NCBI GenBank assembly: GCA_000149225.2
Contig: CM000692.1
Coordinates: 186,001-250,000 of the forward strand
Length of the DNA stretch: 64,000 nucleotides
Source: Lachancea kluyveri NRRL Y-12651
Taxonomy: Eukaryota > Ascomycota > Saccharomycetes > Saccharomycetales > Saccharomycetaceae
Direction of reading: 5' to 3'
A model generated the notes under the pieces. That model was not told the DNA's origin, did not search any database, and worked only from the letters and a program-made list of their open reading frames with translations. Numbering within the stretch: the first letter of the stretch is position 1; every line of letters starts with the position of its first letter. Positions 51,689 to 59,956 of this stretch are shown piece after piece. A program made the position numbers and the translations under genes.

Positions 51689-51942
51689 TTATTCTTCTTG
51701 AACCTGGCCTCTACAAGGAATAAACGAATAAATATCGGCTCTAGAAACCACTTCAAGTAGTGATGGAAATGGAAGTGATGAATTGCTTTGTTGTTCGTTT
51801 TCACAAAGATCTTCCCGAGTACTCTTAAGTTCCTGCATCAGGTCAAATTTTGTTTTTGAAAGCCCTTGATATCTACAGTCTGGGATGAACAAAAGTCGGC
51901 ATTTTGCATGACAATATCGTTCACCGCACTCGAGTGTCTCAT
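51689..51942 (-). other. Candidate small gene: two overlapping ORFs joined by a slippery heptamer
   Basis: On the minus strand an ATG at 51942 opens a 34-codon frame (MRHSSAVNDIVMQNADFCSS..., stop TGA 51840-51838). The frame one base back is open from 51943 to TAA at 51689 and ends LLEVVSRADIYSFIPCRGQV. They overlap at A-AAT-TTG (51850-51844), a heptamer of the X-XXY-YYZ form used for -1 frameshifting, two codons before the stop. Alternatives are a 3' exon after TAG at 51946-51944, or a plain ORF from the inner ATG (MQELKSTRED). No family recognised. TATATAA-type sequence lies only about 30 bp upstream, which argues against the first ATG. Confidence 0.25.
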
Positions 51943-52271
51943 CCTATGTTTTAAAAAGTATCATATTATATACTTTTGATATTGAAAATCTGACAGAAAT
52001 TTATCCGTAAAGACTAAAAGGACTTTGTTTACAAGTAAATAGACAAAAAAATTAATAACATTTACGTATTAATTTTCGTCTTTCTATATGAACCAAGATC
52101 AAATCAATTGCACAATATACAGAGATGGTATAGCATTCCAGACTTGATGCGTATGACGAAAATCATTAAACATCATTAAACACGAATCGAAAGGAGCAAG
52201 GCAAGCAAACTGTAATTATATATTGGTAACCTTTACCGGTTCCAAATAGTACCCAAAGAACACGCAACAAA
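51943..52271. other. Promoter of the YPR148C homologue
   Basis: 329 bp, AT-rich, no gene. Includes two close copies of ATCATTAAAC near 52162-52181. Confidence 0.45.
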
Positions 52272-53465
52272 ATGTCCGGTTATTTCTCTAGTTTCTCTCT
52301 AGATAAACTAACAAACTCGATCAGCTCTGCAGCCCACAAGACTCAGGACAAGCTAAGCACCGCAATTGCTAATATTCAGCTTGATGATCCTCAAGCTAAG
52401 CTCTCCTTGAAAGTCCGCAAACACTACTTGCAGGAAACACTGGGTGCTATCGATGACATCAGCAAATTACCACCACAGTACCAATTCTTGGAGAAGAAGT
52501 GTGATTCCCTGGAAAAAATCTGCAGGAGAATGCTGGTTGTAACAAAAACCTTCGAGGTGGAGGGTTACGACTACCCACCAAACCTATCGGAAAGTATCTC
52601 TGACTGGTGGGGTGCCAACAGGAGTGGGTTATTGAGTTTCATGGACGGTAAGAAAGGTGAAGGCTCTAGAGCAAAGGCCGAAGAAAAAGACGAGAATGAA
52701 GGATTTTTGCCAAGATCATTTGCTCAAGCATTGTCCAAGGCTGCCAAGGACTCGGGCGATGTCTTGCGCACTTTAAAGGATGAACAGAAAGAACCTCCAC
52801 AAGATGAGGATGAGGACGAAGATGAGGATATCAATTCTCTAATTACGATGTTTGAAGCATGGTCCAAATGTGAACAAAAAATTGACCAGGAAAAGGCTGA
52901 AATGGACTCTTTGATGGCCAAGGAATTTAACAAGAAGTTAGATAAGTTGATCAATGAAGATTTTAAAAAGGTGCACTCTTTGCGTAAGAAGGTCGAGGAA
53001 TCTAGATTGAAATTCGACACCTTGCGCTACGAATTAAACTTGAAGGAAAAAGAGCAGCAAAAGGCCAAAGCTAAGGAGGAAGAGAACGAAAAGGTGGACG
53101 TTGTAGAACAGAATGCTCCAGAAGAAAAGGCAAAAACTGAAGGGCAAGAGACTTCTGAGGGGAAAGAGCATGACTTGAAAGCAGACGAGAAACTGTCCGA
53201 AGATACTGCCAGCAAAATTCCAGAATCTGTTGAAAATGAAGAAGTTGATAACGAGGACCCAGAGCACAAGCTATTGGAAAAGTTGGAGGACGAGTTTGTT
53301 TCCAGCACAACCGAAGCTGTCGAAATCATGGGTGAGATCACTGACAGCTCGGAAATACTTTCTTTGGTGAAGTTGTTCCATAAATTCCAATTGATCTATC
53401 ACAGACAATGTGTTCAAGAGTTGGAGGCTAGTACCAAAATCTTGGATGGGTTGGATAATGAATAG
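52272..53465 (+). CDS. BAR-domain protein, YPR148C homologue
   Basis: 397 aa (435 in S. cerevisiae). The N-terminus MSGYFSSFSLDKLTNSISSA could form an amphipathic helix. The family body YHLQETLG-type helix follows as KHYLQETLGAIDDISKLPPQ, then a BAR-type coiled coil with QKIDQEKAEMDSLMAKEFNK and a closing helix. Two acidic insertions (about 172-190 and 270-330) lie between helices. It resembles the Gvp36 BAR family, which binds curved membranes; the S. cerevisiae protein is uncharacterised. Its stop lies 5 bp from the stop of convergent SYF2. Confidence 0.88.
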   Translation: MSGYFSSFSLDKLTNSISSAAHKTQDKLSTAIANIQLDDPQAKLSLKVRKHYLQETLGAIDDISKLPPQYQFLEKKCDSLEKICRRMLVVTKTFEVEGYDYPPNLSESISDWWGANRSGLLSFMDGKKGEGSRAKAEEKDENEGFLPRSFAQALSKAAKDSGDVLRTLKDEQKEPPQDEDEDEDEDINSLITMFEAWSKCEQKIDQEKAEMDSLMAKEFNKKLDKLINEDFKKVHSLRKKVEESRLKFDTLRYELNLKEKEQQKAKAKEEENEKVDVVEQNAPEEKAKTEGQETSEGKEHDLKADEKLSEDTASKIPESVENEEVDNEDPEHKLLEKLEDEFVSSTTEAVEIMGEITDSSEILSLVKLFHKFQLIYHRQCVQELEASTKILDGLDNE

Positions 53466-53470
53466 AGATC

Positions 53471-54049
53471 TTAGTTGTCGTCAAATTGTTTAAATTGTCT
53501 AGATAACTTTTCATTGAATTGTTTATTCTTATCATTGATAAAGCCACCTGTCGTAGAACTATCCAGTTTTTCAGCCTGTTTTTTTCTTTCGATATACCGA
53601 CGCTTTGTAGATTTGTTCAAATTGTCAGCCAGCTGTTCTAAAGATTTTTTATCGTCATTAATCTGAATCCTACCCTTTCCGTTAAGCCTGGCTTTCGTTA
53701 CTTTCCCTCTGTTTAACGATCCGTCTTTTTCCATTTCTCTAATCTCTTTATCGTACGTGTACTTGGCTAAGTCTTGCTGACTAGACCCATCCGAATTTTT
53801 CAATTTCGCGGTTCGTTTCAGCTGCCATTTTTCATAGTCCTTAATACTATAGTTTAAAAGCTTACCTCTAGTGTCTTCTTCTTTTTGGTCCTTGAAAGTC
53901 TCATCTTCGTTCATACTATAAACCTTAGGCTTACCACTTTGCTTGGCCTGTTTTTCCTCTTTCTCTGCCTCTTTCCTGTTCTTAACAGAAACATCTACAC
54001 CCTTCCTTTTCAAATATTTTAGTTTTCCTAATAAATCGGTGAGATCCAT
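53471..54049 (-). CDS. SYF2: Pre-mRNA splicing factor Syf2
   Basis: 192 aa (215 in S. cerevisiae). Subunit of the Prp19-associated NineTeen complex, with Syf1 and Isy1. Highly charged, no membrane segment. Family landmarks are NYSIKDYEKWQLKRTAKLKN near 65-85, KYTYDKEIREMEKDG near 95-115 and the helical region ADNLNKSTKRRYIERKKQAE. Divergent from UTP8 with a 222-bp shared promoter. Confidence 0.93.
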   Translation of the reverse strand: MDLTDLLGKLKYLKRKGVDVSVKNRKEAEKEEKQAKQSGKPKVYSMNEDETFKDQKEEDTRGKLLNYSIKDYEKWQLKRTAKLKNSDGSSQQDLAKYTYDKEIREMEKDGSLNRGKVTKARLNGKGRIQINDDKKSLEQLADNLNKSTKRRYIERKKQAEKLDSSTTGGFINDKNKQFNEKLSRQFKQFDDN

Positions 54050-54175
54050 ACTTTGACAGTTTCAATGCCCTTTTCCCATTCGCAGCCTATACTCAAAGGT
54101 TCCTTGCTTATTAGATGCATCGCTAATGAAATTCCATTTTATAAATCACCTTCGACGATATACTCATTTCTTTTT

Positions 54176-54209
54176 TGAAAAATTTTCCAGAAAATCAATG
54201 AGATGAGCT
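54176..54209 (+). promoter_or_regulatory. RRPE and PAC elements of UTP8
   Basis: TGAAAAATTTT at 54176-54186 is an exact ribosomal RNA processing element. GAGATGAGCT at 54200-54209 matches 9 of 10 positions of PAC (GCGATGAGMT). The spacing of 13 bp and placement 63-96 bp before the UTP8 ATG are typical of ribosome-biogenesis genes, where Stb3 and Dot6/Tod6 act. Confidence 0.75.
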
Positions 54210-54271
54210 AAAGAGATGGTTTCAATAATATTAAAATATAAGCTGAAAACTCATCCAAGGCATAGTCAAAA

Positions 54272-56236
54272 ATGGCATCCATTTCTCAACCATTTAGACT
54301 GACAGCGCTACCAAAGATTGCGTCGTTGAACAACTTTTCTACTCAAACTGACTACTTGCAAGTGGCCAACACGCTGACACCTTCCGCTAACAAGATTAAC
54401 ATCGGTGTATCTGGATCTTCCATCTCTCAATACATTATCAACCCAACCCCAAAACTAGTACATAATCTTTCCATCCCATCTACAAGTATTGTTACTGCAT
54501 GTGATGTCTCCGAAATCCAGCAAAATGAAGGTGACACGGAAACTCAAGAAGTTTGGTGTTATGCGTTGGTGGCCAATAAGTCGTTTACTTTGAACACAAT
54601 AATTAAACCTCTAACTGCAGACGCACCTTCTGTTAATTCTACCCAAACGTTTGAAAATTACAAAGTTTCAATTAAGCACAAAGTTGCTAGCGTCAAGATT
54701 TTCCCTTCGAGAAAGACAATCATCGCTGTACTGCAAAACGGCTTGGTTCAAACCTTTGATTTCCAGTTGAAACTACTACATTCAGCAGATATATCTTATG
54801 GCAATATTTCGCTAGTGAAATATTTTACTAATGAGGTTCTTCAAGACTTTATGATTGTTTTGACCGACTTAAATGATGACAAGGTTTGCTACAAGCTTTT
54901 TGAAATTATCCACCATGATTCTAATGTACCTCTGAAAGAGCTAAACTCTGTTATTCTAGAGGGTTTCTCACTACAAAACTCAAAAACTTTCTATCAATTT
55001 GGTAAGATTTACACGCTTTCAAATGGCAAAATTTCTATCTACAGCTTACCACATTTCCAATTGTCCAACACTATTAACTTGCCGTTTGTTACCCATGAAA
55101 ACGTCGTATCCTTTAAACCAATCTCTACAAATAGAGCTTTGTTGACTGTTGATAATAGGATTTATTTATTGGATTTGTTACACAACGCTATTCTGAGTCA
55201 AAGAGAATTGACTCACGTCAAAACTTTTCAATTGCTGACCACTGCAATAATTCCTGGCAATACTGCCGAAAACAATAAAACTATTGCGATTGGTGTCTCC
55301 ACCAAATCTGATAACAATGCAACAAGTGCTTTGGATATCGTTAATATTAATGTTGGATCTGGTACTTTGAAAGATTCAATGAGCAAAGGGTTTTTAACGC
55401 AAGATGCAACGGAAGAAGTTTTGAATTCGTTATTTGATGAACAGGACGATGAGTTGGATGAGGACGGAACCTCGCAGTTTGATTATAACCAAATTCTCTC
55501 AGAACTAGAAAAGGCAAAGAGCAAAACCGAAAAATTTGATAACGTATTTTTCAAAAGCTTGAATATTAAGAAGGAATATTATACAGAATATGACAGGTTC
55601 TTCAACAGCCAAGGATTTTTAGATAAGGTTTTGTCGCTAATTTTCGAGAACTTTAACAAAGAATACCCTAGAGCTTTGACATATTTGTTAACGCACCCTC
55701 TGTTCCCTGCTAAACATGCTACATGTTTACTTTCAAAATTTAAGGAACACCCAAGATTGTTTAGGCAGGCTATTGTCACATGCCCTAATTTACCACTGGA
55801 CGCGCTTCTGCATGAATTGTTCACTGTAATTAACGATGAATTGTGTTTGGATCTTTCTTTGAGAATTTTACAGGATTTCACCAAGGATTCTATCAAGCAG
55901 AGCATCAAAAAAATGAGCAAAGTGGATATCAATAACTTTATCGGATTTGTTATCAATGAAGATGACGATGAAGAGAGAAATAAAAGTAAGCCACAACTAT
56001 TCCAGTTATTAAACTTGGTACTAGATTCCATCGGGTTATTCGCATTGGATGGTGAATCGCTAGAAAATCTGCACCAGTTCATCGAAAACCAAGTTGACAT
56101 TGTTGAACAAAACATTGAATTGTTGAACTTGTTAGATGATACCAGCGCTAAAAGTACTTCCATCATTTCATCTTATTCTGCATCTTCCTCTACTACTGAA
56201 CAAGCTTTACCCTCATATAGTGTGGAGTATTTATAA
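54272..56236 (+). CDS. UTP8: Small-subunit processome / tUTP protein Utp8
   Basis: 654 aa (713 in S. cerevisiae). Component of the t-UTP/UtpA complex in the nucleolus, needed for pre-18S rRNA transcription and processing; also linked to tRNA export. The start MASISQPFRLTALPKIASLN agrees with the family. The N-half is probably a beta-propeller and the C-half is helical, with an acidic linker (DEQDDELDEDGT) near 390-400. RRPE and PAC elements upstream support a ribosome-biogenesis role. Confidence 0.92.
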   Translation: MASISQPFRLTALPKIASLNNFSTQTDYLQVANTLTPSANKINIGVSGSSISQYIINPTPKLVHNLSIPSTSIVTACDVSEIQQNEGDTETQEVWCYALVANKSFTLNTIIKPLTADAPSVNSTQTFENYKVSIKHKVASVKIFPSRKTIIAVLQNGLVQTFDFQLKLLHSADISYGNISLVKYFTNEVLQDFMIVLTDLNDDKVCYKLFEIIHHDSNVPLKELNSVILEGFSLQNSKTFYQFGKIYTLSNGKISIYSLPHFQLSNTINLPFVTHENVVSFKPISTNRALLTVDNRIYLLDLLHNAILSQRELTHVKTFQLLTTAIIPGNTAENNKTIAIGVSTKSDNNATSALDIVNINVGSGTLKDSMSKGFLTQDATEEVLNSLFDEQDDELDEDGTSQFDYNQILSELEKAKSKTEKFDNVFFKSLNIKKEYYTEYDRFFNSQGFLDKVLSLIFENFNKEYPRALTYLLTHPLFPAKHATCLLSKFKEHPRLFRQAIVTCPNLPLDALLHELFTVINDELCLDLSLRILQDFTKDSIKQSIKKMSKVDINNFIGFVINEDDDEERNKSKPQLFQLLNLVLDSIGLFALDGESLENLHQFIENQVDIVEQNIELLNLLDDTSAKSTSIISSYSASSSTTEQALPSYSVEYL

Positions 56237-56682
56237 CCTTCAATACAGAATACTTCGTTTTAATCGTGTAAATTAAATGGAAAAGACTTTGTGACCCATA
56301 GTTTCGCTACACTTCTCTTCATTTCTAAATTCCCCGGATAAAAATTTTGATCCGTCTCGAAGAGTTATAATTGTCACAAGAAAACGAATGGTAAGAAAAG
56401 GTGAGAGACTAGTTGTAGCGCTAAAATTCTTTCATTATACCAGCCTTAGATAGATGTTGTAAAAAAAAAAAAGATAAATCACACTATTAGTTTAAGAAAA
56501 TACCATAGAAATTTGTATTTTTGCAATAGAAAAAAATATATGGCATCAAAAATAGCAACGTCTATGTCGTTATTAGTTTTGTGAGTTTTTTGTCAAAAGC
56601 AGATCTGACAATGAAAAAAAAGACCTAGGAACAAATAAATTCTTTGAGAAGGAAGCTATAAGGTCGACGAAACAAGTTCAAT
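56237..56682. other. UTP8 3' flank and promoter of the YPR147C homologue
   Basis: 446 bp, AT-rich, with A-runs near 56460-56473 and 56613-56622. No gene seen. Confidence 0.5.
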
Positions 56683-57600
56683 ATGCACATCCAGCCTTAT
56701 TCAAAGAATGGATTTTTTTCTTCATTATACCATCTAAAACCATTGAACCAGGAAGTAAATTCCCAAACACCATTATTTGTCTTTATACCTGGCAACCCAG
56801 GCTTAATTGAATTTTATAAGAGCTTTTTAGATCAGATTCAAAAAAAGCATGGGAATTGGGAAATATTAGGAATATCTCATGCAGGGATGATCACTAAATG
56901 TAAAGGGTTAAAGAAACCAACTAAAGTGTATTCATTAAAAGATCAGGTCCAGCATAAGATATATGTTATCAACGATTTTTGCAGTTCAAACCGTCCTCTT
57001 ATCATCGCGGGACATTCAATTGGTGCGTACATCGTTCAAAAGATTGCCCTTGATGTGAGCCTAATGGGCACTGTTAAGAAAATTATGCTCCTTACTCCAA
57101 CAGTTATTGATATTCATTTGAGTGAGAAAGGTAGAAAGTTGAATTGGATCAACGAGTGGTGCCCAAATTTTCATTCATATGTTGCCACCGCAAGTTGGCT
57201 GGTCTTTGAAAAAATGCTACCCCAAACTATTACTGAAAAAATTTTGAGTTTGTTTGTTGGTAGTGAGCAAACATGCGTTCGAGAAGCAGCGAAATTGTTA
57301 GTTACGAACTATGAGTTTGTTCAGCAAAGTCTGGGTCTAGCTCGTGAAGAAATGCAAAAGGTTAGAGACGATTGGAATTTCCAGCTAAGCTTTTTGCAAT
57401 TCTGTAAGAGTCAAGAGGTTGAGTTACAGTTTTTATTTGCTTTTAAAGACCATTGGGTAAATTCGCAAACTAGATTTGATTTGGCAGAGTTTTACAACAG
57501 TAACTATTATAAAGACTTTTTAACTATTGATGAAGATGAAAAAATTTCACACTCTTTTGTTTTGAACGACACGAAATCGGTTGTTGATCGATACATTTGA
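56683..57600 (+). CDS. Lipid-droplet-associated serine hydrolase, YPR147C homologue
   Basis: 305 aa (304 in S. cerevisiae). Alpha/beta hydrolase of the LDAH type. FVFIPGNPGLIEFYKSFLDQ (33-52) holds the oxyanion-loop GNPG, and GHSIGAYI (110-117) contains the nucleophile serine 112. A C-terminal histidine candidate is in KISHSFVL. The S. cerevisiae protein is a lipid-droplet protein with reported triacylglycerol lipase and ester hydrolase activity. Convergent with the YGR127W homologue, 31 bp between stops. Confidence 0.9.
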   Translation: MHIQPYSKNGFFSSLYHLKPLNQEVNSQTPLFVFIPGNPGLIEFYKSFLDQIQKKHGNWEILGISHAGMITKCKGLKKPTKVYSLKDQVQHKIYVINDFCSSNRPLIIAGHSIGAYIVQKIALDVSLMGTVKKIMLLTPTVIDIHLSEKGRKLNWINEWCPNFHSYVATASWLVFEKMLPQTITEKILSLFVGSEQTCVREAAKLLVTNYEFVQQSLGLAREEMQKVRDDWNFQLSFLQFCKSQEVELQFLFAFKDHWVNSQTRFDLAEFYNSNYYKDFLTIDEDEKISHSFVLNDTKSVVDRYI

Positions 57601-57631
57601 AAAAAAGGGGAGGAAAAAGCGTTCCTTCCTG

Positions 57632-58528
57632 TCAAATGTCAAATTCAAACTCAATCTGCTCTTTGGGGTTTTTTGGGCCATATTTTAAAACGTCTTCATC
57701 ACAAGTGTAAAGCACTCGTTCTACAAAAGTCATTTTCTTTTGGTCCTTGCTCACCAAGATGACTATCTGTGAACGTGTACCATAGTACTTACCACATGGC
57801 ATTGAGACGTCAAGATCTTGGCCATTTTCAACTAACAATGGTGGCACGTAAATGGTTTCATTTGTTACACTTTCATGCTTCACTACGATTTTCTCACTAC
57901 AGGTAGAATGGGAGGCCAGTTTAAAACATTTATCAAGAATAGAATCCTTGGTGTCATCAACTGAGCTTTCGACCAAATTTCGTAACAAATTTTTAGCTAG
58001 GCTTATTTTCCCCCATTTTTTTTTAGAGCTTATCAAATCATTAGAGACAACCATGTAACCGTCATCATTCTGGAAACCATCAGTGGTTTCGCTCAAAGAT
58101 GATATCAATTTGTACTCGCCTTTGGAACAGTCACCATAGAACAAATTGAAGTTCCCAGTTTTTTCTATCCCAGGGTAATGGTGTGAAAATTTCTCATAGC
58201 TATCCCAATTGTTAAAATCAACATCCTTTCCTGCAAGAAATTTCATAGGAACTATACCTCTGGACTGAGGACATTCTACGTTTTTGGGGTTCCCACAACT
58301 TGCGATCCTTAAATTCAATATTACAGCAACTTTTCCATCTTTATTCACACCACACCATGTACCAAAGTTGCGTCCCTTGGTAGTTATAGACATGTCAAAT
58401 GGCGATACGATAAAATCATCAGAATGGACACAAGTAGGATGAGTTTCCCGTTCGAAGAATTCATCTCTGTTTGAGATAAGTATGAGGGAATAGCGCGGAT
58501 GTGCGGTAGTTCCCAACAATATGCACAT
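57632..58528 (-). CDS. NRDE/TANGO2-family protein, YGR127W homologue
   Basis: 298 aa (312 in S. cerevisiae). The N-terminus MCILLGTTAHPRYSLILISN continues with the family motif NRDEFFERET (20-29), and GTWCGVNKDGKVAVILNLR follows. The Cys at position 2 is typical of the Ntn-hydrolase-like NRDE/TANGO2 fold. Relatives in animals have been implicated in haem trafficking and lipid or Golgi homeostasis; the yeast protein is uncharacterised. Confidence 0.9.
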   Translation of the reverse strand: MCILLGTTAHPRYSLILISNRDEFFERETHPTCVHSDDFIVSPFDMSITTKGRNFGTWCGVNKDGKVAVILNLRIASCGNPKNVECPQSRGIVPMKFLAGKDVDFNNWDSYEKFSHHYPGIEKTGNFNLFYGDCSKGEYKLISSLSETTDGFQNDDGYMVVSNDLISSKKKWGKISLAKNLLRNLVESSVDDTKDSILDKCFKLASHSTCSEKIVVKHESVTNETIYVPPLLVENGQDLDVSMPCGKYYGTRSQIVILVSKDQKKMTFVERVLYTCDEDVLKYGPKNPKEQIEFEFDI

Positions 58529-58725
58529 TTATTAAAAGATATCTGAGTATTTTCTTTGGTGTTATAGGTGTTTGGATACTGAGAGGAAGACAGGAAAGTT
58601 CTGCTGTCTCCTTTATATTCATGATATATTGGGCGTGGCACAAGCACGTCGCCGTATGTACGATTATCGTTAATAATGAGTCTGGGTATTTACCATACAA
58701 GACTCTTTTCTTATAACAATCATAT

Positions 58726-59394
58726 TTAACCAAACAATCTGCTCATGAAACCTTTAATCCCTTTTTCATGTTTGTGTTTCTGATATTTCTCAATCTTCTT
58801 CTTGTTTTTATCGACAGCCTTCTTCAGCTTCTCCTCATCGTATCCCACTGGTCTTTGTTCATCATGAGCTGATTCTGCTTCCATATTTTGATTAGTAGAG
58901 GGTTTGTTTCCAAGTGAGACCCTTGTATCTAGTCTGTTCAAGCTCTGCAATGTTTTTACTTTGACCAAACCTGTTTCTGTCTCTATTTGATACTCTTCAG
59001 GGAATTGAGACCTATCTGTATGCATGGCTGGATTATTATAGTCAGGGATTGCTTTCTTACGTAAATCCAGGCCGCGGGTTTTTAAAGATTCCAACGTTTC
59101 CGTGTTTCCTTCCACTGCATTGTGCGTTAGGACCTTCTCTATAGCATTCGAATCCAATTTCTTCAGGGTGTTGCTACTTCTTACCGAGAGAATTTCTTCG
59201 GAATTGGGTCTCACCGGATTACCGGATAAGGGTTCAGGATCAATCTCATCCTCTAATTCGTGGTCAATGGTTGGCTGTTCTACCGAGGGGTCCGCTCCCG
59301 TAAAAGCCTGGGGCTCGAAAGATTCCGTTGAAGAAAGTGAAGACAACTCCATGTCTGTACCCCCTGTAGTTTTCCCTTCCAGTTCTTCTTGCAT
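58726..59394 (-). CDS. Uncharacterised protein, YGR126W homologue
   Basis: 222 aa (231 in S. cerevisiae). Acidic, Ser/Glu-rich N-half. The recognisable block is KKAIPDYNNPAMHTDRSQFP followed by EEYQIETETGLVKVKTLQSL and a Lys-rich end (KHKHEKGIKGFMSRLFG). That middle segment resembles the N-terminal tail of the TPO transporter in this window (FPEEYTMETPTGLVPVATLH), which suggests a shared short motif. No known activity. Confidence 0.85.
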   Translation of the reverse strand: MQEELEGKTTGGTDMELSSLSSTESFEPQAFTGADPSVEQPTIDHELEDEIDPEPLSGNPVRPNSEEILSVRSSNTLKKLDSNAIEKVLTHNAVEGNTETLESLKTRGLDLRKKAIPDYNNPAMHTDRSQFPEEYQIETETGLVKVKTLQSLNRLDTRVSLGNKPSTNQNMEAESAHDEQRPVGYDEEKLKKAVDKNKKKIEKYQKHKHEKGIKGFMSRLFG

Positions 59395-59956
59395 TGTTTA
59401 TCAATTATCTATGGTATGCTAAGCAATATAATCGAGTAACTAGAAGACAGAGTCGGCTCCTACAATTGCTTTTTACCCTTGCCGTCTATTTAAATGTTCT
59501 CATGTTACGGGATGTCGTCAGAAAATGCCAAGAACAATATGCCAGATTTGTCAGAACTCAATAATACCTCGTATATCGTGACTTTATGCGAACGATTCTA
59601 GCAGGGACTATATTTATACAGAAGTACATCGTAAAACGAAAGGTAAACTATTGAGCATTTTGTAGCTCTGGATCATGTTGGCAAGTCTTTTTTTTTTCTG
59701 AAACGTTTATGGATGGCCGAAGATATTGGAATTTCATTATGCTTACATACCAATCTTTACTCTTGAAACATGGTGCTTCTTTTACCAACGAGCAAGCTAC
59801 CTAAGAGCTATCACAAAGGTACAAGAGTTATTTACAGATTCATGTAACCATCTTGTACAGATAGCAGTGTACACGGATGAAGGGGAAAAAAGAAAAAAAA
59901 AACGACAAAAATTTATTAAATACGTATCAAAAGTAATATAAAATGCAGTGACAGTG
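59395..59956. other. YGR126W promoter and VSB1 3' flank
   Basis: 562 bp. No gene; the plus-strand frame at 59726-59941 has no family. A-run at 59885-59901 and T-run at 59688-59697. Confidence 0.5.
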
